The notes under the pieces were generated by a model, which worked only from the letters and a program-made list of their open reading frames with translations, was not told the origin of the DNA and ran no database searches. DNA of 45,622 bases from Kitasatospora sp. SolWspMP-SS2h (GTDB lineage: Bacteria > Actinomycetota > Actinomycetes > Streptomycetales > Streptomycetaceae), in NCBI RefSeq assembly GCF_003259315.1, contig NZ_QLLT01000041.1:1-45622 (forward strand), given 5' to 3'. Below are positions 7,689-15,913 of the stretch, piece by piece. Position 1 is the stretch's first letter. Each line of letters starts with the position of its first letter. The translations under genes were made by a program, and so were the position numbers.

Positions 7689-8921
7689 GTGTCAGCCGTG
7701 GTGACGGTGCACGTGAAGCGGGCGTTCAAGTACCGCTGCTATCCGAACGGGGAGCAGGCGGCGGAGTTGTCGCGGACGTTCGGTTGCGTGCGGCTGGTGT
7801 GGAACAGGGCGTTGGCGGCCCGTGTGGAGGCGTGGGAGCGGCGGCAGGAGCGGGTGGGGTACGGAGCGACGTCGGCGATGCTGACGGGTTGGAAGCGGAC
7901 AGAGGAGCTGGCGTTCCTCAACGAGGTGTCGTGCGTGCCGCTGCAGCAGGCACTGCGTCACCTGCAGGCGGCGTTCACGAACTTCTTCACCCGACGGGCC
8001 GGGCACCCGCGGTTCAAGGCGAGGAAGAGGTCGCGGGACGCCGCCGAGTACACCCGTTCGGCGTTCCGCTACCGGGAGGGGCGATTGACACTGGCGAAGA
8101 TGGCCGAGCCGCTGGACATCCGCTGGTCGCGGCCGCTGCCCGAGGGGGCGGTTCCGTCCACGGTGACCGTTTCGCGTGATGCTGCAGGACGCTGGTTCGT
8201 CTCGGTGCTGTGCGAGGACCCGACGGTTCGACACCTGCCCGCCCTCGACCGTGCTGTGGGTGTGGACCTGGGCGTCAGCGATCTGGTCGCGCTCTCCACC
8301 GGGGAGAAGGTCCGCAACCCCGGGCACGAGCGGCGCGAGCGCACACGCCTGGTCCGGGCACAACGGGAGCTGTCGCGGAAAGCCGCGGGTTCGGCGAACC
8401 GGGAGAAGGCCCGACGTAAGGTCGCCCGTGTTCATGCCCGGATCGCCGACCGGCGGCGGGACTTCCTGCACAAGCTGACCACTCGGCTCGTCCGTGAGAA
8501 CCAAACGGTCGTGGTCGAGGGACTGTCGGTCCGCGATCTGCTCGGAAATCGCAGGCTCTCCCGGTCGATCGCCGACGCGGGCTGGGCCGAACTGCGGGCG
8601 ATGCTCGCCTACAAGTGCGTCTGGTACGGCCGCGAACTGGTCACCGTCGACCGGTGGTTCCCCAGCTCGAAGCTCTGCTCGTCCTGTGGCGCCCGCCGCA
8701 CCTGCCTGCCGCTGCACGTGCGCACGTGGGAGTGCGCCTGCGGCGCCGTCCACGACCGGGACGTCAACGCGGCACGCAACATCCTGGCCGCCGGACTGGC
8801 GGTTGCAGCCTGTGGAGACGGCGTAGGACCTCAACGGAGCACTCCGGGCGGGCAGTCGTCGGTGAAGCAGGAAGTCGTCCCACCGCCGCGCTCACGCGCG
8901 ACGGCTCGGCCGCGAGGCTGA
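7689..8921 (+). CDS. tnpB: TnpB, RNA-guided nuclease of the IS605/IS1341 group
   Basis: A 410-residue protein, matching the roughly 400-residue length of ISDra2 TnpB. The N-terminal part (KRAFKYRCYPNGEQAAELSR, then CVRLVWNRAL) is the OrfB helix-turn-helix/wedge region. The RuvC centre is intact: D193 in VGVDLGVSDL, E277 in VVVEGLSVRD, and the Asp of HDRDVNAARNI (D358; D356 is nearby). The zinc ribbon CSSCG...ECACG is complete between the second and third acidic residues. TnpB proteins cut DNA using an omega-RNA made from the element's 3-prime end. The GTG at 7689 follows GGGGGG by 8 nt; GTG codons at 7698 and 7701 are alternatives. The last 40 residues are poorly structured and overlap the presumed omega-RNA. 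Confidence 0.93.
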   Translation: MSAVVTVHVKRAFKYRCYPNGEQAAELSRTFGCVRLVWNRALAARVEAWERRQERVGYGATSAMLTGWKRTEELAFLNEVSCVPLQQALRHLQAAFTNFFTRRAGHPRFKARKRSRDAAEYTRSAFRYREGRLTLAKMAEPLDIRWSRPLPEGAVPSTVTVSRDAAGRWFVSVLCEDPTVRHLPALDRAVGVDLGVSDLVALSTGEKVRNPGHERRERTRLVRAQRELSRKAAGSANREKARRKVARVHARIADRRRDFLHKLTTRLVRENQTVVVEGLSVRDLLGNRRLSRSIADAGWAELRAMLAYKCVWYGRELVTVDRWFPSSKLCSSCGARRTCLPLHVRTWECACGAVHDRDVNAARNILAAGLAVAACGDGVGPQRSTPGGQSSVKQEVVPPPRSRATARPRG

Positions 8922-8956
8922 GGGGAACCCCCTCCGGCAGGAGGGGAGGAAAGTCA
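8800..8956 (+). ncRNA. predicted omega-RNA (reRNA) scaffold of the TnpB element
   Basis: In studied TnpB elements the guide RNA covers the end of tnpB and the element's right end, with the guide taken from flanking DNA. Here the scaffold should end at 8956 after the 7-bp hairpin CCCCTCC-GGCA-GGAGGGG (8929-8946). The guide would begin at about 8957 and read CTCGGTGATCGTTCCT..., which is antisense to the purK 3-prime end. The 5-prime limit given here is a guess from family size. Confidence 0.5.
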
Positions 8957-10150
8957 CTCGGTGATCGTTCCTCGCAGGTAGGCGGCCGCGTGGCGGGCGC
9001 GCTCGCGGACGTCTTCGAGGTCGTCCCCGAAGACGTTGACGTGGCCGACCTTGCGGCCGGGCTTCACGTCCTTTCCGTACATGTGGATCCTGAGGCCGGG
9101 GTCGCGGGCCATGCAGTGCAGGAACGCCCGGTACATGTCGGGGTAGTCGCCGCCGAGGACGTTGACCATGACGGTCCACTTCGCGCGGGGGCGCGGGTCG
9201 CCGAGCGGGAGGTCGAGGACGGCCCGCAGGTGGTTCTCGAACTGGGAGGTGACGGCGCCGTCCTGGGACCAGTGGCCGGAGTTGTGCGGGCGCATGGCGA
9301 GCTCGTTGACCAGGATGCGGCCGTCGCGGGTCTGGAACAGCTCGACGGCGAGGTGGCCGGTGATGTCGAGCTCGCCGGCGATCCGCAGCGCGAGCTGCTG
9401 GGCCTCGTCGGAGAGGGCCGGGTCGAGGTCGGGCGCGGGGGCGGTGACCTCGGCGCAGACGCCGTTCTCCTGGACGGACTCGACCACCGGGTAGGCGACG
9501 GCCTGGCCGCTGGGCGAGCGCACCACGTTGGCGGCGAGTTCGCGCAGGAAGTCGACCTTCTCCTCGGCGAGGACGGGGACGCCGGCCAGGAAGGGGGCGG
9601 CGGCCTCGGTCTCGTCGGCGACCACCCAGACGCCCTTGCCGTCGTAGCCGCCGCGGACGGTCTTCAGCACGACGGGGTAGCCCTCGCCCTCCGCGGCGAA
9701 GGCGGTGACGTCGGCCGGGTCGGCGACCAGCCGGTGCCGGGGGCAGGGGACGCCGATGGAGTCGAGCTTCGCCCGCATGACGCCCTTGTCCTGGGCGTTG
9801 ACCAGCGCGTCCGGGCCGGGGCGGACGGCGACGCCCTCGGTCTGGAGGGTGCGCAGGTGCTCGGTGGGCACGTGCTCGTGGTCGAAGGTGATCACGTCGC
9901 AGTCGGCGGCGAAGGCCCGCAGCGTGTCGAGGTCGCGGTAGTCGCCGAGCACGGTGGTGCCGACCACCTGCGCGGCCGACTCCTGGGGGGTGTCGGCCAG
10001 GAGTTTGAAGCGGATGCCCAGCGGGATGCCCGCCTGGTGCATCATGCGGGCGAGCTGCCCGCCGCCGATGACTCCGACCACTGGAAAGTTCGCATTGCCC
10101 GCTACAGTCACGCGCTCCAGGATATCCGGGCCGGTCGGAGGGCTCGGCAC
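8954..10150 (-). CDS. purK: N5-carboxyaminoimidazole ribonucleotide synthase
   Basis: PurK makes N5-CAIR from AIR, bicarbonate and ATP; its product goes to PurE. The protein shows the pre-ATP-grasp motif VVGVIGGGQLARMM, the ATP-grasp core YPVVLKTVRGGYDGKGVWVV and FRELAANVVRSPSG, and the metal-binding LVNELAMRPHNSGHWSQDG. Two starts are possible: the ATG at 10150 (398 aa) or the GTG at 10111 (385 aa), which is closer to the usual family start but has an SD only 3 nt away. The TGA stop (8954-8956) coincides with the right end of the TnpB element, so the stop codon seems to be supplied by the insertion. The enzyme looks intact. Confidence 0.95.
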   Translation of the reverse strand: MPSPPTGPDILERVTVAGNANFPVVGVIGGGQLARMMHQAGIPLGIRFKLLADTPQESAAQVVGTTVLGDYRDLDTLRAFAADCDVITFDHEHVPTEHLRTLQTEGVAVRPGPDALVNAQDKGVMRAKLDSIGVPCPRHRLVADPADVTAFAAEGEGYPVVLKTVRGGYDGKGVWVVADETEAAAPFLAGVPVLAEEKVDFLRELAANVVRSPSGQAVAYPVVESVQENGVCAEVTAPAPDLDPALSDEAQQLALRIAGELDITGHLAVELFQTRDGRILVNELAMRPHNSGHWSQDGAVTSQFENHLRAVLDLPLGDPRPRAKWTVMVNVLGGDYPDMYRAFLHCMARDPGLRIHMYGKDVKPGRKVGHVNVFGDDLEDVRERARHAAAYLRGTITE

Positions 10151-10339
10151 CGGCGGGCGTCGGAGCGCGCCGGGGGTGCCCCGGCGGGCGGCGGGCGGGG
10201 TGCGGCGGCGTGCGCCGGAGCGCGGCGGACGGGGTGCTCCGGGGGCGGGGGCGTGCTCTCAGGGATTGCCGGTAGCCTGGTGGGCCGGATCGTAGAACAC
10301 CACTTATCCGATCATGTGAAGCATACGGAGACAGCCCGG

Positions 10340-10861
10340 ATGACGAGCAGCACCGAGACGCGGCCCCCGTTCACCCAGCGGATGCGCGGCCTGTCCCTGG
10401 AGGCGATCGGCTTCGCCGTGATCGGCGCCACCGGCGTGGTGGTCAACTTCGGGCTGTTCTGGGTCCTCACCAACGGCTTCGGCCTGGCCTCGCTGCGCTC
10501 CAACATCGCCGCGACGCTGGTGGCGATCGCCACCAACTACCTGGGCTACCGGTACTGGCTGTACCGGGACCGCGACGCCGCCTCCCGCAGGCGGGAGATC
10601 ACCCTCTTCCTGGTGTTCAGCGGCGTCGGCATGCTGATCGAGACCGGCACCCTGGGCTTCACCCAGTACGTGCTGGGGCTGGACACCCCGTTCGAGAAGC
10701 TGGGCGGCAAGCTGCTGGGCCTGGTGGTGGCCACCGTGTTCCGCTTCGTCTCCTACCGGACCTGGGTGTTCAAGGCGATGCCGGAGCTGGAGGAGCCCGC
10801 CGTGGTGCAGGAGGCCGAGCTGCTGCTGGCCGCCCCGCCGAGCCCCACCCTGGCGAACTGA
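10340..10861 (+). CDS. GtrA-family membrane protein
   Basis: A 173-residue integral membrane protein with four predicted transmembrane helices (about residues 20-45, 53-75, 88-113, 122-140). It has GtrA hallmarks: FAVIGATGVVVNFGLFWVL, NYLGYRYWLYRD and the closing FRFVSYRTWVF. Family members are thought to flip or move polyprenyl-linked sugars for cell-surface polysaccharides; substrates are rarely known. GGAG lies 9 nt before the ATG at 10340. It is divergent from purK, and no glycosyltransferase is adjacent. Confidence 0.9.
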   Translation: MTSSTETRPPFTQRMRGLSLEAIGFAVIGATGVVVNFGLFWVLTNGFGLASLRSNIAATLVAIATNYLGYRYWLYRDRDAASRRREITLFLVFSGVGMLIETGTLGFTQYVLGLDTPFEKLGGKLLGLVVATVFRFVSYRTWVFKAMPELEEPAVVQEAELLLAAPPSPTLAN

Positions 10862-10886
10862 ACCACCCGCCCGCACCCCTCGCCCG

Positions 10887-10935
10887 CACCCGCCCCCGTG
10901 GGCGAGGAACTCACCCGCCCCCGTGGGCGAGGAAC
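10887..10935. repeat. 24-bp direct repeat over the histidine kinase stop codon
   Basis: CACCCGCCCCCGTGGGCGAGG plus AAC occurs at 10887-10910 and again at 10912-10935, one base apart. The second copy encodes the kinase's last residues (FLAHGGG) and holds most of its stop codon; the first lies just beyond the stop. Each copy can form a small hairpin. Confidence 0.95.
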
Positions 10936-12149
10936 AGCGCGAACACCGGCGGCCGCAGCGACAGCAGTTCGAGGCGCCCGCCGTCGGCCTCGGCGAGGTC
11001 CCGGGCGACGGCCAGCCCGATGCCGGTGGAGTTGCGGCCGCTGACCGCCCGCTCGAAGACCCGGTTGCCCAGCTCGCGCGGGACGCCCGCGCCCTCGTCC
11101 TGGACCTCGGCGACCACCGAGCTGCCGGAGCGGCGCACCCGCAGCGTGATGGTGCCCGCGCCGTGCATCAGCGAGTTCTCGATCAGGGTGGCGAGCACCT
11201 GGGCGACGGTGCCGGGGGTGCCGACCACCCGGGCGTCGCGCAGGCCCTCGATGACCAGCCGCCGCCCGGCGTCGCGCAGGGTCGGCCCCCACTCCTCGAC
11301 CTGCTGCTTGATCACCTCCTCGAGCCCGAAGGTCACCGCGGTGGGGCTGTTGGGGTCGCGCTGGTTGGTGAGCAGCCGCTGCACCACGTCGGTGAGCCGC
11401 TCGACCTGCTGGAGGCCGATCGCGGCCTCCTCCCGGACGGTGCCGGGGTCCTCGGCGAGCGCGGTGATCTCCTCCAGCCGCATCGAGAGCGCGGTGAGGG
11501 GGGTGCGCAGCTGGTGCGAGGCGTCGGCGGCGAGGCGGCGTTCGGCGGTGAGCATCCGGGCGATCCGCTCGGCGCTGGTGTCCAGCACCTCGGCGATCCG
11601 GTCGAGTTCGGGCACGCCGTAGCGGCGGCCCTGCGGGCGGGGGTCGCCGGAGCCCAGCCGCTCGGCGGTCTCGGCGAGCTCGGTGAGCGGCCGGGCCAGC
11701 CGCTTGGCCTGCCAGACGGCGAGCGCCACGGCGGCCTGCACGGCGAGCAGCGCGACCACGCCGAGCAGCAGCAGCATGTTGCCGATCTCGTGGTCGAGCG
11801 CGGTGCGGGACTGTGCGGCGGTGACGGTCTCCCCGCTGCCACCGGTCTCGGTGGCGGTCAGCGCGTCGCCCTCGACGGGACGGCCGAGGGCGATCTGCCG
11901 CTGTCCCGGGATGTCCACGGTGACGTAGTACTCGTCGGTGACGACGGCGGCGAACTTCTCGCCGCTGACCGGCTCGCCCGCGGCGAGCCGGCTCTCGACC
12001 AGCCCGAGCACCCGGACCGCCACCGCGTCCACCCGGTCGTTGGCGGCGTTGACGATCGACTGCTTCTCGATCAGGGCCAGCGGCACGCAGAACACCGCGA
12101 CCACCACCAGGACCACGCCCAGCAGCGAGTTGATCATCCTGCGCTTCAC
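10911..12149 (-). CDS. sensor histidine kinase, HAMP/HisKA type
   Basis: A 412-residue membrane kinase with TM1 (about 7-27), an extracytoplasmic sensor of about 95 residues, TM2 (about 124-146), HAMP, HisKA with the phospho-acceptor H212 in DASHQLRTPL, and HATPase_c with the N box LIENSLMHG (N325), the G1 box DEGAGVP and the G2 region TGIGLAVARDL. It autophosphorylates and should pass phosphate to the response regulator encoded 49 bp upstream in the same direction. The signal is unknown. A 24-bp duplication covers the stop codon. The ATG at 12149 begins MKRRMINSLLG, a normal start for an inner-membrane kinase. Confidence 0.93.
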   Translation of the reverse strand: MKRRMINSLLGVVLVVVAVFCVPLALIEKQSIVNAANDRVDAVAVRVLGLVESRLAAGEPVSGEKFAAVVTDEYYVTVDIPGQRQIALGRPVEGDALTATETGGSGETVTAAQSRTALDHEIGNMLLLLGVVALLAVQAAVALAVWQAKRLARPLTELAETAERLGSGDPRPQGRRYGVPELDRIAEVLDTSAERIARMLTAERRLAADASHQLRTPLTALSMRLEEITALAEDPGTVREEAAIGLQQVERLTDVVQRLLTNQRDPNSPTAVTFGLEEVIKQQVEEWGPTLRDAGRRLVIEGLRDARVVGTPGTVAQVLATLIENSLMHGAGTITLRVRRSGSSVVAEVQDEGAGVPRELGNRVFERAVSGRNSTGIGLAVARDLAEADGGRLELLSLRPPVFALFLAHGGG

Positions 12150-12198
12150 GCCGGGCGGTCCTTCGGTCGGGTTCGTGTGATCGGTTCTTCTCCGGCGG

Positions 12199-12873
12199 TC
12201 AGTTCTTCTCGAAGCGGAAGCCCACGCCGCGCACGGTGGCGATGTAGCGCGGGTTCGCGGCGTCGTCGCCGAGCTTCTTGCGCAGCCAGGAGATGTGCAT
12301 GTCCAGGGTCTTGGTGGAGGTCCACCAGGTGGTGTCCCAGACCTGGCGCATGATCTCCTCGCGGGTGACGACCCGTCCGGCGTCCCGCACCAGCACCCGC
12401 AGCAGCTCGAACTCCTTGGCGGAGAGGGTGAGCTCCTCCTCGCCGAGCCAGGCGCGGTGCGACTCGATGTCGATCTTCACGCCGTGCGCGCCGGTGGTCA
12501 GCTGGTCCACGTTGCCGCGCCGGAGCAGGGCCCGGACCCGGGCCAGCAGTTCGGCCAGCCGGAACGGCTTGGTGACGTAGTCGTCGGCGCCGGCGTCCAG
12601 GCCGACCACGGTGTCCACCTCGTCGGCGCGGGCGGTGAGCACCAGGACCGGGAAGCTCTTGCCGTCGGCGCGCAGTCGCCGGCACACCTCCAGGCCGTCC
12701 ATCTCGGGGAGTCCGAGGTCGAGCACGATCAGGTCGACGTCCTCGCTGAGGCCGGCGCCCAGCGCGGCCGGCCCGTCCTCGCGGACGAGCACCTCGTAGC
12801 CCTCGCGGCGCAGGGCGCGGGCCAGCGGTTCGGAGATTGCCGGGTCGTCCTCGGCCAGCAGCACACAGGTCAT
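12199..12873 (-). CDS. OmpR/PhoB-family response regulator
   Basis: A 224-residue regulator. The receiver domain has the acidic pair E8/D9-D10, phospho-acceptor D52 in LIVLDLGLPEMDG, T80 and K102 (YVTKPF). The winged-helix DNA-binding domain fills residues about 125-224 (LTLSAKEFELLRVL, REEIMRQVW, DMHISWLRKKLG, RYIATVRGVGFRFE). It is the first gene of the two-component unit. The ATG at 12873 starts directly with the receiver strand TCVLLAEDD; upstream in-frame codons would add a non-conserved leader. A perfect CRP-like dyad lies 73 bp upstream. Confidence 0.95.
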   Translation of the reverse strand: MTCVLLAEDDPAISEPLARALRREGYEVLVREDGPAALGAGLSEDVDLIVLDLGLPEMDGLEVCRRLRADGKSFPVLVLTARADEVDTVVGLDAGADDYVTKPFRLAELLARVRALLRRGNVDQLTTGAHGVKIDIESHRAWLGEEELTLSAKEFELLRVLVRDAGRVVTREEIMRQVWDTTWWTSTKTLDMHISWLRKKLGDDAANPRYIATVRGVGFRFEKN

Positions 12874-13188
12874 AGGGGGATGGTAGACCGCGCGGGGGCC
12901 GCCGATCAGGGGGTCTCCGGCCGTCCCGGCACGCCCGGGCCGGGCGCTGTGAACACTGTCACAGCCGGTGATCACCACCGTTCCGCGGCCCCGTCCGGCG
13001 ACAACTGCGCTTTAACGGACATTCTTCGCACGACCCTTGAGATCGCAGGCAATTCTTCGCCCAGGGCATCAAAATGCACGGTGCACGGCCGCCAGACTTT
13101 ACCTTCCGCATACCATTCACGCTCCGCAGTCACCCGAACTCGCGACTTACCGTGGTGGGGAACCCCCGAGAACAGGCAAGGAATCAGC
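12874..13188. other. 315-bp divergent control region between response regulator and POT genes
   Basis: No gene is seen here. The region holds a perfect dyad at 12946-12965, two copies of ATTCTTCGC (13021-13029 and 13052-13060) and A+T-richer stretches near 13010-13030 and 13065-13125 that could hold POT promoters. A short antisense open frame across it has no coding character. Confidence 0.7.
12946..12965. promoter_or_regulatory. CRP-type dyad GCTGTGA-N6-TCACAGC
   Basis: Perfect 7-bp arms around ACACTG give TGTGA-N6-TCACA, the CRP/FNR-family consensus, and also fit GTG-N6-GNCAC, which I recall for Streptomyces Crp. It lies 73 bp upstream of the response regulator and 223 bp upstream of the POT gene. 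Confidence 0.65.
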
Positions 13189-14697
13189 ATGGCTCCGACC
13201 ACCCTGGAGACCGAGGTACGGCCCTCTCCCCCCTCGGGCCGGACCTTCCTCGGCCACCCCCGCGGCCTGGCCACCCTCTTCATGACCGAGACCTGGGAGC
13301 GCTTCAGCTTCTACGGCATGCGCGCGCTGCTGGTGGTCTACATGTCCACCGAGGCGGCCAAGGGCGGCCTCGGCGTGCCGGTGGCCACCGCCGCCGCCGT
13401 CTACTCGGTCTACAACGCCATGGTCTACCTGCTCGCGCTGCCCGGCGGCTGGATCGCCGACCGGCTGCTCGGCGCCCGGCGCACCGTCGCCCTCGGCGGG
13501 CTGATCATCATGGTCGGGCACTTCATGCTCGCCGTGCCGAACACGGTGTTCTTCTTCGCGGGCCTGGTCCCGATCGCGATCGGCTCCGGCCTGCTCAAGG
13601 CCAACATCTCCACGATGGTCGGCCAGCTCTACGCCAAGGACGACGACGCGCGCCGCGACGGCGGCTTCACCGTCTTCTACATGGGCATCAACCTCGGCGC
13701 CTTCCTGGCGCCGCTGGTGATCGGCACCGTCGGCCAGCAGGTGAACTGGCACCTGGGCTTCGCGCTGGCGGGCGTCGGCATGGCGCTCGGCCTGATCCAG
13801 TACCTGCTGGGCACCCGGCACCTGAGCCCGGAGTCGAACGTCGTCGCCTCGCCGCTGTCCCGGGCCGAGGGCCGCGCGGTGCTGCGCAAGGCCGGGCTCT
13901 GGCTGGCCGCCGCCACGGTGTTCTACGGCGTGGTCGCCGGCACCGGGCACTTCACCGTCTCCTGGGCGATCTGGCCGCTCTCGCTGGCCGGCATCGCGGT
14001 GCCCGCCCTGGTGTTCGCCCGCATCCGCCGCGACTCCGCGCTGACCGGCGAGGAGCGCTCCCGGATGGGCGGCTACCTGTGGTTCTTCCTGGCCGCCGCC
14101 GTGTTCTGGATGATCTACGACCAGTCCGGCTCGACCCTGAGCGTGTTCGCCGACCGGAACACCGCCGGGAGCCTGTTCGGCTTCTCCTTCCCCTCCAGCT
14201 GGTTCCAGTCGCTGAACCCGCTGTACATCATGGCGCTGGCCCCGGTCTTCGCCTGGCTGTGGAACGCCGCCGCCCGGCGCGGGCGCAACCCCTCCACCAC
14301 CGCGAAGTTCGCCTTCGGCCTGCTGATGATCGGCGCGTCCTTCCTGGTGATGATGCTGGCGATGGCCGCGGCCTCCGGCGGCGTCAAGGTCTCCCCGCTC
14401 TGGCTGGCCGTGGTCTACCTGGTCCAGACCGTCGGCGAGCTGACCCTCTCCCCGGTCGGCCTGTCCGTCACCACCAAGCTGGCGCCCGCCAAGTACGCCA
14501 GCCAGATGATGGGCGTCTGGTTCCTCGCCGTCACGGCGGGCGACTGCGTGGCCGCCGTCGCCCAGCTGCTGCTGGGGGACGACGTGGTCGGCTCCACCTG
14601 GTACTTCGCCGTCCAGGGCCTGCTGGCGATCGCGGCGGGCGTCGGCCTGTTCGCCGCCCGCCGCCGGATCGGCGCGCTGCTGGGGGACGACCGCTGA
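13189..14697 (+). CDS. POT/PTR-family proton-dependent oligopeptide transporter
   Basis: A 502-residue MFS protein with about 12-14 hydrophobic segments. The POT signatures are clear: ETWERFSFYGMRALLVVYM (ExxERFxYYG motif) near the N-terminus and GFTVFYMGINLGAFLAPLV (PTR2 signature) around residue 160. Such proteins take up di- and tripeptides, or in some cases other substrates, with protons. AAGGA precedes the ATG at 13189. The gene converges on hutI with only 6 bp between the stops and no obvious terminator. Confidence 0.95.
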   Translation: MAPTTLETEVRPSPPSGRTFLGHPRGLATLFMTETWERFSFYGMRALLVVYMSTEAAKGGLGVPVATAAAVYSVYNAMVYLLALPGGWIADRLLGARRTVALGGLIIMVGHFMLAVPNTVFFFAGLVPIAIGSGLLKANISTMVGQLYAKDDDARRDGGFTVFYMGINLGAFLAPLVIGTVGQQVNWHLGFALAGVGMALGLIQYLLGTRHLSPESNVVASPLSRAEGRAVLRKAGLWLAAATVFYGVVAGTGHFTVSWAIWPLSLAGIAVPALVFARIRRDSALTGEERSRMGGYLWFFLAAAVFWMIYDQSGSTLSVFADRNTAGSLFGFSFPSSWFQSLNPLYIMALAPVFAWLWNAAARRGRNPSTTAKFAFGLLMIGASFLVMMLAMAAASGGVKVSPLWLAVVYLVQTVGELTLSPVGLSVTTKLAPAKYASQMMGVWFLAVTAGDCVAAVAQLLLGDDVVGSTWYFAVQGLLAIAAGVGLFAARRRIGALLGDDR

Positions 14698-14703
14698 CCG
14701 GCG

Positions 14704-15870
14704 TCAGACCTTCCTGACCCCGCCCTGCCACACCGCGGCGGTCAGCGGGACGCCCGGCCGGTACGCCAGGTGGATGTGCGAGGGCGCGTCCAGCAGGTGC
14801 AGGTCGGCCCGGGCGCCGGGGGCGATCCGGCCCACGTCGGGGCGGCGCAGCGCGAGCGCGCCGCCCGCGGTGGCGGCGTGCACCGCCTCGTCGGGGGTCA
14901 GGCCCATCTCGCGGACGGCGACGGCCACGCAGAACGGCATCGAGCTGGTGAAGCTGGAGCCCGGGTTGCAGTCGGTGGACAGCGCGACGGCGGCGCCCGC
15001 GTCCAGCAGCCGCCGGGCGTCGGGGTAGGGCGCCCGGGTGGAGAACTCGGCGCCCGGCAGCAGCGTGGCGACGGTGTCGCTCCCGGCCAGCGCGGCGACG
15101 TCCGCGTCGGTCAGGTGGGTGCAGTGGTCGGCGGAGGCGGCCCCCAGCTCCACCGCCAGCTGCACGCCGGGGCCGTGGCCCAGCTGGTTGGCGTGCACCC
15201 TGGGCCGCAGGCCCCGCGCCATCCCGGCGGTCAGCACCGCCCGGGCCTGGTCGCCGTCGAACGCGCCGCGCTCGCAGAACACGTCGACCCAGCGGGCGTA
15301 CGGCGCGCAGGCGGCCAGCATCTCGCCGGTCACCAGCCCGACGTACCCGGCCGGGTCGTCGGCGTACTCGGGGGCCACCACGTGCGCCCCCAGGTAGGTG
15401 GTCTCGGCGGTGTGCCCGGCGGCGATCCGCAGGGCCCGCGCCTCGTCCTCGGTGCTCAGCCCGTAGCCGGACTTCACCTCGACGGTGGTGGTGCCCTGGC
15501 GCAGCATCTCGGCCAGGTAGCGGGTCAGGTTGGCGTTCAGCTCGGCGTCCGAGGCGGCCCGGGTCGCGGCGACGGTGGTCCGGATGCCGCCCGCGCCGTA
15601 CGGCAGGCCCGACATCCGGGCGCTGAACTCGGCGGTGCGGTCGCCCGCGAACAGCAGGTGCGCGTGGCTGTCCACGAACCCGGGCAGCAGCGCCCGTCCG
15701 CCCGCGTCGGTGTGCTCGTCGGCGGCGGGCGCGTCCGCGTCCGGGCCCACCCAGGCGACGCGGTCGCCGTCCACCACCACGGCGGCGTCGGCCAGCAGTC
15801 CGAGCGGGCCCGCGCCGAGGGCGGGGTCGTTGGTGACCAGCGAACCGATGTTGCTGATGAGCAGGCTCAT
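14704..15870 (-). CDS. hutI: imidazolonepropionase
   Basis: HutI hydrolyses imidazolone-5-propionate to N-formimino-L-glutamate, step three of histidine degradation. The 388-residue amidohydrolase has the metal motif DSHAHLLFAGDR, the substrate loop YGLSTEDEARALRIAAGH, HVHANQLGH-like metal ligands (RVHANQLGHG), DHCTHL and STDCNPGSS. It is last in the hutU-amidohydrolase-hutF-hutI unit, 43 bp after hutF. GAGGAACGG precedes the ATG. Confidence 0.96.
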   Translation of the reverse strand: MSLLISNIGSLVTNDPALGAGPLGLLADAAVVVDGDRVAWVGPDADAPAADEHTDAGGRALLPGFVDSHAHLLFAGDRTAEFSARMSGLPYGAGGIRTTVAATRAASDAELNANLTRYLAEMLRQGTTTVEVKSGYGLSTEDEARALRIAAGHTAETTYLGAHVVAPEYADDPAGYVGLVTGEMLAACAPYARWVDVFCERGAFDGDQARAVLTAGMARGLRPRVHANQLGHGPGVQLAVELGAASADHCTHLTDADVAALAGSDTVATLLPGAEFSTRAPYPDARRLLDAGAAVALSTDCNPGSSFTSSMPFCVAVAVREMGLTPDEAVHAATAGGALALRRPDVGRIAPGARADLHLLDAPSHIHLAYRPGVPLTAAVWQGGVRKV

Positions 15871-15913
15871 GGGGTCCGTTCCTCGATCGGTCGGGCGTGC
15901 GGGGGGCGGGCCG

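Larger units (their letters stand above)
7650..8956 (+). mobile_element. IS605/IS1341-type TnpB-only element inserted between purK and purE
   Basis: The element contains tnpB and a right-end hairpin but no Y1 transposase (tnpA), so it is of the IS1341 type that needs TnpA in trans. The right end is placed at 8956: the hairpin 8929-8946 is followed by AGGAAAGTCA, resembling the ends I recall for other Streptomyces TnpB elements, and the purK coding sequence starts directly after. The left end is less certain, between about 7623 and 7675. No target duplication is expected for this family. The element faces against purE and purK. Confidence 0.75.

Noticed and set aside
10180..10255. G-rich stretch upstream of the GtrA gene as a G-quadruplex
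   Set aside because: G runs are uneven and this is close to background composition; no specific support.
8615..10339. Long + strand frame ahead of the GtrA gene
   Set aside because: It overlaps tnpB and runs antisense to purK; only the part from the ATG at 10340, which has its own SD, shows a real protein family.
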